From the NCBI RefSeq assembly GCF_000346465.2, contig NC_034013.1, positions 368,211 to 432,210 of the forward strand: DNA of 64,000 nucleotides. The letters run 5' to 3'. Positions 47,571-58,360 of the stretch are shown one piece after another. Source of the stretch: Prunus persica (taxonomy: Eukaryota; Streptophyta; Magnoliopsida; Rosales; Rosaceae). Below the pieces are notes generated by a model. The model saw only the letters and a program-made list of their open reading frames with translations. It had not been told where the DNA came from and did no database searches. The position numbers and the translations under genes are program-made. Position 1 is the stretch's first letter, and every line of letters begins with the position of its first letter.

Positions 47571-48872
47571 CTATTTGTGGAAGGACTGAAAACAGGAAAA
47601 CACTTCGTTTTTATTCTTCAGCAAATAAAGCCATGTCATCCGTGTACAATCATCGATGAATATGACAAACCATCGAACACCAGAAGGAGCAGTGATAGGA
47701 GAAGGTCCCCAGACATCAGAGTGAATTAACGTAAATAGAGTAGTACACTTGTTCGTACTCAACGGGTAGGGCACACGGTGACTCTTGGCCAAAATACAAG
47801 TATCACATGTGAAGTCAGAGTCCTTGAAACCTGAGAATAAATCTGGTATAAGATGCTTCATATAACTAAAAGACGGATGTCCCAATCGACGGTGCCACAA
47901 CCAGATTTGCTTTTGTTTGCTATCAAAGGGATGTGTCACGCTGTTAGCCATGCCGGGACTGAAGTCATCGACATAATATAGCCCCCCTCTCTTAGTACCA
48001 CGACCAAAAATCTCCTTAGTGTGAATATCCTGAAGCAAACAAAAACTCGGGTAAATGAGTACACAACAATTCAATTGTTCAGTAAGCTGACTAACTGACA
48101 ACAATTTAGTGGATAAAGATGGAACAAGTAAAGTATTAGACAGTGTGAGAGAGGATGAGAGTGCAACAGTGTCAGCCCCTGTCACAGGATAAGTAACACC
48201 ATTGGCATTTGCAATACAGGTTCGTCGAGGTTGTGTAGTATTCAGAAAATCATCAGGATCAAACGTCATATGATCAGTTGCACCGGAATCAATTATCCAG
48301 CTCCTGGAATCAATCTTATCGGAAGTATGGAATCCATAACCAGTACCATTACTGGTCATATTGCATTGTCCTCGATCTATAAGAGTAGCCCACCAATTGG
48401 GGTAGCCATGCGATTTAAAACAAGTCTCACAAGTGTGTCTCGGATCACCATAATATGCGCAATCTGGTCCATGTGTCGGGGTCGTTAGTCTAGAAGTCAT
48501 AATCTGTGCAGCGGAAGATGCATAGGATACAGGTTGAGTAGGAATTGGGATCGGAATCTGAGCCTGAGTCGGGGCCGGAGTCGGAGTCGAAATCGGGATC
48601 AGGGTCTGAATCAGAGACAAATTCGGGGTTGGGGTCATCATCGGAGTGGGGGTCGGGGTCGTCTTCGGAGTCGGGGTCGAGGTCGTCGTCGTCATAGTCG
48701 GGGTCGGGGTCGTCAAAAGAGGATCCTGATTCTGGATCGAGTTCGGAGTCAAAGTCTGCATCTGTAGGAGCGGAGCCATCTGGGCACTCAACTCAACGAT
48801 GGTTGGTGGAGAATGAGAGAAGGAGTTGGTGGTGCTACCTCCATGAGGGTTGAAAAAATCATCAACCCCCAT
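47571..48872 (-). pseudogene. Copia gag remnant, protease and integrase start
   Basis: 433 codons from MGVDDFFNPHGG. The first part is a Thr/Pro-rich low-complexity linker made of GTCGGGGTCG-like repeats (48540-48770). Then follow a decayed zinc motif (CETCFKSHGYPNWW), the protease box WIIDSGATDHMT, the integrase zinc finger (HRRLGHPSFSYM, CDTCILAKSH) and the first integrase Asp motif (IHSDVWGP, FIDDCTRMTW). The N-terminal gag domain normally found in front of the zinc motif is absent: only about 50 bp separate the primer site from this ORF. Confidence 0.88.
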
Positions 48873-48919
48873 AGCAGCGACGGGGGTTTGAAACTAGAGT
48901 CAGCAATTTCAAGATCGCC

Positions 48920-48931
48920 GCTCTGATACCA
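48920..48931 (-). other. Primer-binding site of the recent Copia element
   Basis: TGGTATCAGAGC on the minus strand, complementary to the 3' end of initiator tRNA-Met, directly next to the 5' LTR. Confidence 0.92.
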
Positions 48932-49165
48932 TGCTAAAATATGAAAACTATGAGAGAATATTTATTTGTGGGAATTTTCTGTGTATTCTTCTCCTTGTAG
49001 GAGGTCATATTTATAATACAACGAAACCTGAATGGGTAAGTAAATAATAAATTCCTAAATCTATTTGCAGTAGGAAATCAGGAATTAAAGTAAATCAATT
49101 ACAATTATAATAAGAATTCTTGGTGTGTAAGGAAAGTAAGTCAATATCCACAAGTCACGCAAACA
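48932..49165 (-). repeat. 5' LTR of the recent Copia element
   Basis: Starts TGCTAAAATATG and ends GCAAACA; followed by the target duplication GTTGG. Confidence 0.93.
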
Positions 49166-49170
49166 GTTGG

Positions 49171-49348
49171 GACTCTCATTTTTCCTTTTTGTTGGCGCAA
49201 GGTAGTAACCAAGCCCAGTCTGCCCAATAATAGCTTGACATGTGGCACTTACCAACTAGTAGGCACCGACCACACCAAAGGAGATTGCCCGTCTATTTAT
49301 CAAAGACTCAATCTTAATTTTGGCTTGATGGTCGACCCGATCTTATCC
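49171..49348 (-). repeat. Duplicated promoter-like segment, copy B (upstream part)
   Basis: Collinear with 44190-44366 (copy A). The Copia element separates it from its continuation at 44720-44748 and the ORF at 44403-44723. On the minus strand this would be the promoter and 5' leader of that ORF. Confidence 0.6.
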
Positions 49349-49620
49349 AAAGCTTCAGAACTGTCATTTCAGGAGAGAAAATAGTAAGTGTCCTTGCTAT
49401 TTTTGGATAATTATATTGGTGCATTATTTATGTCCTCATGATGTTGCAGGAATGCAGACTTTGAACAACTCTTATCTTTCTAGGAAGGATTCATAGCCAA
49501 AAAGGTAAGCATTTATAGTTTTTTAAATGCTTTATTTTCTCTAGGTTGGTTGGAGTTTTCTGAGTAAAAGTATTTGACTGACCTATAATGAACCTCAAGA
49601 ACTTGTTAATGTGTCTTGTA
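49349..49620 (+). pseudogene. Broken duplicate of part of the BUBR1 gene
   Basis: Collinear with 60292-60560 of the BUBR1-like gene: the end of exon 6 ('GGAGAAAATA' plus GTAAGT), all of intron 6 ('GTGCATTATTTATGTCCTC'), exon 7 and the start of intron 7 ('TTTTTTAAATGCTTTATTTT' and onward to 'CTCAAGAACTTGTTAATGT'). The presence of introns shows a DNA-level duplication, not retroposition. Exon 7 of the copy has an in-frame TAG (TCA TAG CCA), so it cannot code. Its left edge meets the end of duplicated segment B at 'TATCC'. Confidence 0.88.
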
Positions 49621-49639
49621 CTATGAACTTTGGACCCTG

Positions 49640-50120
49640 GTTTTTAGTTTGTTGTTGTAGGTTCTTGGGTTGCAGCAGTTTCGTTGTTTACCTTGTCCAA
49701 ACTGCAGCAACGGTGGATAGGCTGTTCTTTTGTTTTTTTGCTAGTTTGCCTTCTTCCGAGCCTTAGTTGTGGGCTTGGATTGTCTTTGCTAGGGTGTGAG
49801 TTGTTTGGTATTGAATAAGCACATCAACTCTTTTGACTTTGATGTGGTCTTTATATAGGATTGCGTTTATAGTTTGCAATGTGGCTGCTATACTTGGCTT
49901 TTCTAGATAGACGTTTATGGTGGATTGTCTTTAACCTTATGTGGCTTTGAATGGAGGTATATTGTATGAGTTCAACGTTGCCAATGGATCCATTTGCATT
50001 GGTTGTAACCCCTTAACTCATTTGTGGGTAGTTGTAGTGGCCCTTGTATTTGTAGTGCCCTCATGGAATAATTTATATATAAAATCTCCCTACCGTTTGA
50101 CCCCAAAAAAAAAAAAAAAA
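49640..50120 (+). mobile_element. 3' end of a LINE with poly(A) tail
   Basis: Non-coding T/G-rich text ending 'AATAATTTATATATAAAATC' and then an A-run at about 50104-50120, typical of a LINE 3' UTR and tail. The 5' part is missing. It starts close to the point where BUBR1 similarity stops (about 49620), so the two may be joined directly. Plus-strand ORF 49941-50186 is not a gene. Confidence 0.5.
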
Positions 50121-50590
50121 CTTAATGTGATTTTTCTTTTGTACAAGCTAGAGGGATTCAAACTTGGGAGGGCTTGGACGATATAACATCGGTGCCTCTT
50201 GGGTGACCAGTTATGTTCTTTTGTGCAGACCACGTCCTATTAGGAGATAAGGTCAAAGTCCCAACCCGATAACTTTTACCGTGTGACTTTTTGCCTTTTT
50301 TCTTTTAACTTTTATTTAATATTTTTCTTCTCATTTTTCTGACATTTTTTTCCTAAAAAACTGACCATGTGCAAGTCACGTGACTAAAATTTAGATGGAC
50401 ATCCAAAAAATTGATTGGGAGTCCCGAATTGGCCTATTTTATATAGTTGAAATCCATAATTTATTGAAAACATTGTTTAGGGGGAAATTGACAATAGTTT
50501 GGGGCAAAACGGCAGTTACTTATTAAAAATAGCCAATTCGTCCTTACCGAAAAATTTATCAAATGTCATCCAATTTGCTTTCAACTATAT
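50121..50590. other. Intergenic
   Basis: No gene or bounded element seen. Confidence 0.4.
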
Positions 50591-51373
50591 GGCATTCTCC
50601 AACCATGGGGCTAAACCCAAAAAAATCCTAAAATTAGGCCCAATTTCATCTCCAACGCATGTATACGGAGGGGGAGAATTTTGGGCAAACTAAAATCTTG
50701 GGCGATATTTGGCCTAGCTTTCTAGTCCAGGTGGAATTGTTGTGGGCCCCAATTTGCATCAAACCAAGGAACCATGTGAAGTCCACATCTACATGGACCA
50801 CCTGTTGCCAACTTACCCATGCTGCTTGCGTCACTTGTCCAACCCAGAATAACTATTTGTTTCAATCCAACGGCTGCGTTAAGTTGCTGTGTCAATTTTT
50901 ATTTTTCATTCTACATATAATCAATGGCTAGGATATTTTTAAGCAATCTCAATGGGAAAAATTCACATTCAATGGTTAAAATTTAAATCCAACGGCAAAA
51001 TTAATTTTTACAATTAATCTAAATCAAAGTCAACCCAAAATAATATCATTTATCTTAATTGTAATTGTAGTTTATCTTAATATGTTTTGATTTTTAAGTG
51101 AAATTATTTATGTTTTGAATTTTGGATTTTTTTAAGGTTAAAGTGTTCAGAAAATTAAATCATGAATGTTGAAACAAAAATAATGTTAAGAAAAATTAAC
51201 AAAATAAAAATTAGGGTTTAACCATTTTAAAATAATTTTAATAAAGTTGCGGGCTCAAATTATAAGTATGCATGGTTGGAGGAAAAAAACAATTCTAGTC
51301 CAGGCAATACATGAATAGTTATATTTTTTAGGGGAGAAATATGAGTTTAGCCCTATTTGAGTTGGAGATGGCC
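50591..51373. mobile_element. MITE with GGC(C)ATCTCCAAC-type ends
   Basis: Left end 'GGCATTCTCCAACCATGGGG' followed by 'CTAAACCC'; right end read inwards 'GGCCATCTCCAACTC' followed by 'GGGCTAAACTC'. This arrangement is common in plant hAT-like MITEs. No target duplication was confirmed. 783 bp, non-coding. Confidence 0.55.
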
Positions 51374-51695
51374 TAAGGGAAACTTTTTCATCGTACAAGG
51401 TAAAATACCGGGAAAATTGATAATAAAAACATAGAAAATGTGAAAAATTTTAAAAAAAATTGAAATACCCAAAAAGAGGTTGAGTGGATGATGAACCTAG
51501 TTTTGTTTTTGGTCAAAGTTACAAACCTGGTTTAGTCTTCTCATATGGTTGTAGGTCGTCGTCTTCTTTGTCATTCTCATCCTAACTGTCATTCTAGTCT
51601 TGGGTTTATTTTGGTTCGCTCTATGGTTGAATTGGGGGTATAGACAGAAGATCTTGGAGTCCTAAAAGTTGATGATACAAATAGGATTTGGGGGG
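51374..51695. other. Intergenic
   Basis: No gene seen between the MITE and the older Copia element. Confidence 0.4.
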
Positions 51696-51700
51696 CTTTT

Positions 51701-52146
51701 TGTTGGGAAAGATGGTGAAAAATAAAAGAGCCAATAAATAAATTTGGCAGTCCCAGGAATTGACTTTTCCCAACTTTGTGTAAATAAAATGGGCAAAAAT
51801 AACACATAATATTTTCCACTATGAAAATAATGAGAATACAATAATAATTTCACCAAACACCTGTGGCTAAACTCTCTCTTGGTTTTTCTCTCAAGAGGAT
51901 TTTCTCTCTCACATAAGTGAGGTTTTCTTATCTCTCAAAACTCTCTAAGTTATACATTGAATTGAAAGAAGGCAACTGCTTTTATAGCCAACATTCCTAA
52001 ATAATTGGTGGCCATGCATGAAGGAGAGTTTTTCACCTTTTCTCTTCCATTCGTTTTCTTCAAATTCTCTCGTCCTTTATTTTATTTTATTTTACTATTT
52101 ATTTTTCCTTCTTTTTCTCTTCTCTACTAATGAGGGAAACCCATCA
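51701..52146 (-). repeat. 3' LTR of the older Copia element
   Basis: Direct copy of 56225-56689; the following CTCCTGA-rich text (52147-52165) is the purine tract on the minus strand. Confidence 0.9.
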
Positions 52147-52162
52147 ATCTTCCCCTCCTGAC

Positions 52163-53540
52163 TTAGGTGGAAGGCTCCAACTGTCCAACTGTTCTTCTAC
52201 AAAATTCGTAATTGTCCTTAGGTAAGGACTTGGTCATCATATCTGAACTATTGTCATTAGTTTGGATATTCTCAAGTTGTAATTTCTTGGACTCCAACAC
52301 ATCACGTATCCAGTGATATCGCACATCAATGTGCTTCGACCTTGAGTAAAAACTTGGATTCTTGCTTAAGTGGATCGCGCTCTGACTATCACAATGCAAA
52401 ATGTATTTATGCTGCCCTTGCCCTAATTCTTGTAGGAATCGCTTTATCTAGAGCATTTCTTTGCACGCTTAAGTGGCTACAATAAACTCTGCCTCTGTAG
52501 TTGATAAAGCAACACATTTCTGTAACTTTGATTGCCACAAAACTGCTCCCCCTGAAAATGTAATTAGGTATCCTGAAGTAGATTTTCTGGAATCAAGATC
52601 TCCTGCCATGTCTGCATCTATGTAGCCAATCAATTCAGATTTTCCACCTCCAAAGCACAAACTCATTTTGGAAGTACCCCTAAGATATCTGAGAATCCAC
52701 TTCACAATATTCTAATTCTCTTTGCCTGGTTTAGATATGAATCTGTTTACAATGCCAATTGTGTGCGTTATGTCTGGTCTTATGCAAATCATTGCATACA
52801 TCAGACTACCAACAGTTGAGGAATATGGTATCATAGCATGTTTTGTTTTTCTTTCTCACTTGTAGGGCTCTGCTTCGAACTAAGCTTGAAGTGATTAGGA
52901 AATGGAGTAGAAATTAGTTTTGCTTTATCCATGTTAAACCGCTTTAGTACCTTCTTAATATAACACCTCAACTTCCGATTTTTTCAATCACGGGATATAC
53001 TCATACCGAGGATTCGTTTTACGAGTCCTAAGTCTTTCATAGCAAAATACTTGCTTATCTTTTTCTTCAGCTTGCTGATCTTGTCACTGTTTTGTCCTAC
53101 TATCAACATGTCATCAACATAGAGAAGAAATATGATGAATTCACCATCATCAAATCTTTTCCAAATACACAATGGTCTGAAGTAGTCCTCCGACATCTGT
53201 GTTCAATCATGAAGGAATCAAACTTCTTGTACCATTGTCGAGGTGCTTGCTTGAGTCCATATAAGCTCTTATTCAGACGGTATACCAAATCTTCTTTGTC
53301 GTTGACTTTGAATCCTTCTGGCTGCTCCATGTAGATTTCTTCTTCAAGATCTCTATAGAGAAAAGTTGTCTTCACATCTAGCTGTTTCTTCTCGAGATTC
53401 AGGCTTGCAGTCAAACCGAGTACAACTCGTATGGATGACATCCTCACTACAGGTGAGAAAATCTCTTCAAAGTCAATTCCTCTCTTAGGACTGAAACTTT
53501 TCACAACTAGCCTTGCCTTAAACCTGGGCTTGGAGTTATT
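52163..53540 (-). pseudogene. Copia reverse transcriptase and RNase H, broken
   Basis: Pieces in different frames: 'GIDFEEIFSPVVRMSSIRVV', 'LDVKTTFLYRDLEEEIYM', 'YGLKQAPRQWYKKF' (53103-53504), then 'FLLYVDDMLIVG' (52984-53196), then RNase H 'YIDADMAGDLDSRKSTSGY' (52469-52705) and 'HCDSQSAIHLSKNPSFYSRS' (52163-52399). Several stops and shifts separate them. The YVDD box is intact, but no continuous frame exists. Confidence 0.88.
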
Positions 53541-53754
53541 TTCTTCCGTCTTCAGTCAATACACCTATTTGTTCTTGAGTGCTCTTCTATCTTTTGGTAG
53601 GTTCACCAGATCATATGTGTGGTTCATCTGCAGAGATTGCATCTCTTCATGCATGGCTTTTAACCACTTATCTTGTTGACCATGAGTTAATGCTTCTCCA
53701 TAGCATTCTGGTTCTCCCCCATCTATTAGGATAATGTAATCATCTAGAGAATAC

Positions 53755-54900
53755 CTACTCGAAGGTCTCCAAATCCTGGTCGATCTTCTGAGTTGGAATT
53801 CGGCGGGCTTGTGCTTCTAGTCCATCATCAGCTACATCATCTACTATACCATCAGTTGTATGATCATCACTCACATCATCATCAACTGGTTCATTAATAA
53901 TAGGATCATTAGCTGGATTATCAGTATCATTAGATTCATCTTGCCTGTCATTGTGCTCCAATGGAGGAGGAACTGGATCCAAGTTAGCTGGATATTCTCT
54001 AGGATTATCAGGTTTATCACCTCTTTGAATGTCTTCAATGTTCTGCCCTTCAAAGAAGACAACATCTCTACTTCTAATAATCTTTCTAGCTACAGGTTCC
54101 CATAAACTGTAACCGAATTCTTCATTCCCATATCTGACGAAGATACATTCTTTCGACTTTGCATCGAGCTTAGATCTCTTGTCTTTAGGAATATGAACAA
54201 AAACTCTACAACTAAACACTTTCATATGATTGTAGAAAACGTCTTTTCCTGATCAGAACTTGTTCGAGACATCACCATTCAAAAAGAGCTTAAGGAGAAA
54301 GGTTGAACAGATCAACCACAGTCATTAGGGCTTCACCCAAAAAGCTTTTGGGTAGCTTGGCATGAGATAACATTGTTCTTATTCTTTTAACAATTGTTCT
54401 GTTCATTCTCTCAGATATGCCATTACGCTGAGGAGTCTTCGGAATAGATTGTTCATGCCTGATTCCATTACTTCTACAGTAGTTTCGGAACGCCCCCATA
54501 TATTCTTCTTCGTTATTAGTGCGAATCCATTTCAAGCTTCTACCAGTATCTCGTTTAACGCTAGCATTAAACCGTTTGAAAACTTCATACACTTGATCTT
54601 TTGTTCTAAGTGCGTAAGCCCATACCTTTCTAGATTGATCGTCAATGAAGGTAACAAAATATCTTGCACCACCAAGAGTACTAAAACATCAGAGTACATA
54701 ACATCTGATAGATTGAGTTTTCATTGTGCAGGTCCATGTTGAAACAAAGCTATATGCTGCTTTCCAGCCAAGCAATGCATGCATGATTTTAGAGGCATGC
54801 CTTTCTTCATCCCAGTCAGTACCTCTCTTTTGGCTAGAATTTGCAATCCTTTCTCACTCATGTGACCAAGCCATTTATGTCATAGCTTGATCGAGTCTTC
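53755..54900 (-). pseudogene. Copia integrase, broken
   Basis: 54290-54592 carries 'WIRTNNEEEYMGAFRNYC', where DNGGEY is expected (Asp replaced by Asn), and 'TPQRNGISERMNRTIVK'. 53755-54225 carries 'CRVFVHIPKDKRSKLDAKS', 'EPVARKIIRSRDVVFFE' and an Asp-rich linker. The N-terminal zinc-finger part (HKWLGHMSEKGLQIL) can be read, with stops, near 54800-54880. Confidence 0.8.
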
Positions 54901-55264
54901 TGTGAGAGCATTTACATACCCATTATTGACTTTTGCATGTATCATGTATAGGGTGTTCTCTTTCTTCTCTCGTCCTAGGATAAAAGAGTTCTTGCTGAGT
55001 TTCTATTTCCCTTCAGTAAAGACATTGATGTATCTTTCATCATCATGTAATCCAGTGGAGATTAGATTGAGACGCATGTTTGGAACATATCTCACATCCT
55101 TGGGAACCAAGTGACAACTTGTGTTGGTTTTAAAGAAAACATCTCATTTTCCCACGATCTTGGACAATTTGTCATTTCCCATCTTCACATTACCAAAATC
55201 TCCATTGGTGTAAGATGTAAATAAGTCTTTTCGTGAGGTGACATGAAATGATGCACAAAAATCC

Positions 55265-56160
55265 ACTATCTAGCATGCATCTTGAGAGGAAAAATTAATG
55301 AAGCCATCACCACATAGAATAATTACCTCATTTCCACCAGAGGTAGTTGCGATTGTGTGCTTGGCATCGCTCTTTTCTTTACCTCTATCTTGCTCTCGTT
55401 TAAACAGAATGCACTCTCTTTTCATGTGATCTATCTCGCCACAATGGTAACATTCTAGGTCTTTTCTTGTCTTGGACCTCCATCTGGAGCCATCTCTTGA
55501 CATGCCCTTTAACTTGTCTCCCATGTGAAATTTTCTATAGCTAGTTCTTCCACGATACTCTGAGATGAGGGCTTCTGACTTGACTATTACACCTTGTTCT
55601 TTCCTCCTTGCTTCTTCATTAAACATGCTATCTTTAACTATGTCCAATGTAAGAACGCCTTGAGGAGCTGAATTGCTTAAGGACACTACTAGTGTATCCC
55701 AGCTATCAGGCAAAGAGCTGAGTAACACTAGTGCTTGTAACCCATCATCAAGCACCATCTGCATATTCGTCAACTGGTTGATCAAACCTTGGAAGTTACT
55801 AAGATGCTTGGTAACACTTCGACTATCTTTGTACTTGAGGTTTACCAACCGTCGGATAACTGAGGCTTTATTTTGAGCGGTCTTCTGCTCTTACATGGAC
55901 GATAATTTTGTCCATAATTTATATGCATCCATCTCTTATGCCACATGGTGGAACACACTTTGATCCACCCATTGTCGGATTTGTCCGACAGCTTTTCTAT
56001 TCAGAATGCTCCATATATCGTCTGACTTCCCTTCTGCTTTTTGTCCCAGCAATTGAAGGGGCTCATACAAATCCTTGCAGTAACGGATGTCCTCAATTCT
56101 TGGCTTCCAAATGGAGTAATTAGATGCAGTCAATCTTAACATTGTTGCTGACGATGATGA
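55265..56160 (-). pseudogene. Copia gag, broken
   Basis: 56142 onward: MLRLTASNYSIWKPRIEDI, the typical gag start of this lineage, ending at a stop near 55936. The part at 55848-55270 has 'VTKHLSNFQGLINQL' and a CCHC zinc knuckle (CYHCGEIDHMKREC, about 55398-55440). At least one stop or frameshift separates the two pieces. Confidence 0.85.
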
Positions 56161-56210
56161 CCACGACTCCTCTATCTTAAATTACACAAGAATATAATTT
56201 TTAAGCCGAA

Positions 56211-56222
56211 GCTCTAATACCA
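56211..56222 (-). other. Primer-binding site of the older Copia element
   Basis: TGGTATTAGAGC on the minus strand, one base different from the usual initiator tRNA-Met site. Confidence 0.8.
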
Positions 56223-56224
56223 CT

Positions 56225-56689
56225 TGTTGGGAAAGATGGTGAAAAATAAAAGAGACAATAAATAAATTTGGCAGTCGCAGGATTTGACTTTTTCCAGCCT
56301 TGTGTAAAAAAAAAGGGCAAAAATAGCACTAAATATTTTCCATTATGAAAATAATGGGAATACAATAATAATCTCACCAAACACCGGTGGCTAAACTCCC
56401 TTGGTTTTTCTCTTAAGAGGATTTTCTTTCTCACACAAGTGAGGTTTTCTTATCTCTCAGAACTCTCTAAGTTTTGGTTTTCTAAGGGATACATTGAACT
56501 GAAAGAAGGCAACTCCTTTTATAGCCAACATTCCTAACTAATTGGTGGCTATGCATGAATGAGAGTTTTTCTCATTTTCTCTTCCATTCTTTTTTTTTTT
56601 TTTCAAATTCTCCCGTCCTTTCTTTCATTTTATTTTACTATTTATTTTTCCTTCTTTTTCTCTCCTCCACTAATGAGGGAAACCCATCA
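56225..56689 (-). repeat. 5' LTR of the older Copia element
   Basis: Starts TGTTGGGAAAG and ends ACCCATCA, followed by the duplication CTTTT. Confidence 0.9.
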
Positions 56690-56694
56690 CTTTT

Positions 56695-57484
56695 TAGGGA
56701 TCATGTAGGGTGCAGGAGCAGGGCTTTGAGGATAAGTGTGTGGAGGGGTTATGCGAAAAATCCAATAGAAAAGTCCAAGAAAAGACACGAGATTCATTTC
56801 ATCATATATATATTTTTTCTTGCTCTAGAATTACTCATCCGATTTGAAAGTTAATATTATTGTGGAGGTGGTGGGTTTGGGACTGGGAACCTATTGTAAG
56901 GAAAAGTGTTTAGATTAGAGCATAGGGGATGAAATAGGAATTGCAACTACTTTTGTGTGTGGTTATCTTCTCCTATTGATTAACATCCTTCAAAGATTGT
57001 ATTATATTCCTTCTGTCCATGTGTGTGGGACTAGTGAAATCATTCCTGTCCTCACAACTTTTTCTTCTACTTCTTCAAGGTTGGTGGGATATCGGGTTGG
57101 GAAGGTTCATGGGATATTGATGATAGGAAGGTTGGTGGGATATCGGGGATGGGAAGGGTGGCGGCGGGTATAAGGGTTAGGGGGAAGGGGTGCGTGTGCA
57201 TGGGAGGGGATGTCGGGACTGGTTAAGGTTGGGGGTGGGCTTCTGCTTTTTTTATTTGTTACTTAATTTACAATTTGTAATTTGTAATTTTAAAAACTAT
57301 AGCGCATGTGAGAAGTGTGTGTGGCTTTTTGATAGAAAATTGGTTGGAATTCGAAAAACTTGATAGGGGCAGAATTTGCTATTTCTTATAAGTTTGAGTA
57401 TTAAATTGGTAGAAGATAATCGAGAGGTAACGTCATATTAGCGTGATAGTTGGCGAGTAAGATTGCTATTCACTCATTGGTTAT
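56695..57484. other. Intergenic
   Basis: No gene seen. Short direct repeats with 'TTGGTGGGATATCGGG' occur at 57083-57150. Confidence 0.4.
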
Positions 57485-58360
57485 GTTTGGTTCATGGGAA
57501 ATGAGGCTTAGGGATGAGAAATTAATTGATTTTCCATGTTTGGTAAGTCCAAGCATGGGAAATAATTGCCTGGCACATGAGAATATAAGGGGAAAAATAT
57601 AACACTCCTCCCCCCTTGGGTTTCATTTTCCATTCCCATGGGAAATTTTGGAAAAATGGGCCAGCATTAAATGCACATTTTTATGACCATTTTGTCCCCA
57701 TTAACAATTTAGAATTACAATATAACATTAAATGCGTTCTTTTTATATTTGATAAATTACAAACATTTGTTTTACATTCCTATACAAACCAAACATGGAA
57801 AAGGAAATAAAGTGATGTTTCCTAGTTACTTTCCCAGCATTACTAAACATGAAAAATAACATTTTCCATCCCTTGGGAAGATCAAGCCAGTTTGGTTCAC
57901 GGGAAAGGAAACTTGGGAATGAGAAATTAATTGCTTTCCCATGTTTGGTAAGTCTAGGTATGGGAAATCGTTGCCTGGCTCATGGGAAAGTAGGGGGGAA
58001 AGTGAAGCTATTCTCTCAACTTGGGTTTTGTTTTCCCTCATCATGGGAAAGTTTGGGAAAATGAGCTAATATTAAATACATATTTTTTATGATCATTTTA
58101 TTCCCATTAACAATTTAGAATTACAATATATCATTAAATGCATTCTTTTTTTTATTTGATTTAATATGGGTATAATTGAAAATTTATACAAATTTTGTTT
58201 TTCATTTATACTCAAAACAAACATGGGAAAGGAAATAAAATGATATTTCCCGGTTATTTTCCCAAGTATTACCAAACGTGGAAAATGAATCTTTCTTTCC
58301 CATTCCTTGAGGAATGACATGAGAAATGATTTCTCCTCAAATTCATTCTATGAACCAAAT
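57485..58360. repeat. Tandem pair of MITE-like units, about 410 and 470 bp
   Basis: Unit A (57485-57890) and unit B (57891-58360) align along most of their length. Both start 'TTTGGTTCA(T/C)GGGAAA' and share 'GAGAAATTAATTG', 'CCATGTTTGGTAAGTC', 'CCCATTAACAATTTAGAATT'. Each unit is partly palindromic, and unit B ends 'TGAACCAAA', the complement of its start. Non-coding; ORFs over both strands follow the repeat. Confidence 0.65.

Larger units (their letters stand above)
44749..49165 (-). mobile_element. Ty1/Copia LTR retrotransposon, recent but defective
   Basis: LTRs at 44749-44981 (233 bp) and 48932-49165 (234 bp) begin TG and end CA. They differ by four substitutions and one single-base indel by my alignment, so the insertion is young. 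The target duplication GTTGG is exact (44744-44748 and 49166-49170). The primer site TGGTATCAGAGC (minus strand, 48920-48931) abuts the 5' LTR, and a purine tract (44982-44992 on the minus strand) abuts the 3' LTR. Domain order from the 5' side is degenerate gag zinc motif, protease, integrase, reverse transcriptase, RNase H, which is Copia order. It is not autonomous: the front of gag is missing, there are two in-frame stops in integrase and a frameshift between integrase and reverse transcriptase. Confidence 0.95.
51701..56689 (-). mobile_element. Ty1/Copia LTR retrotransposon, older and heavily mutated
   Basis: LTRs 51701-52146 (446 bp) and 56225-56689 (465 bp) start TGTTGGGAAAG and end CATCA. 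They differ by many substitutions and an 18-bp block (about 56473-56490) found only in the right copy. The target duplication CTTTT is exact (51696-51700 and 56690-56694). The primer site TGGTATTAGAGC (minus strand, 56211-56222; one mismatch to the usual TGGTATCAGAGC) lies two bases inside the 5' LTR. Order is gag, protease, integrase, reverse transcriptase, RNase H. Coding parts are broken by many stops and frameshifts, so the element is dead. It is a different Copia lineage from the element at 44749. Confidence 0.93.

Noticed and set aside
48534..48767. Arg/Gly-rich plus-strand ORF resembling an RNA-binding tail
   Set aside because: It is the complement of the Thr/Pro-rich linker in the Copia element, made by GTCGGGGTCG repeats.
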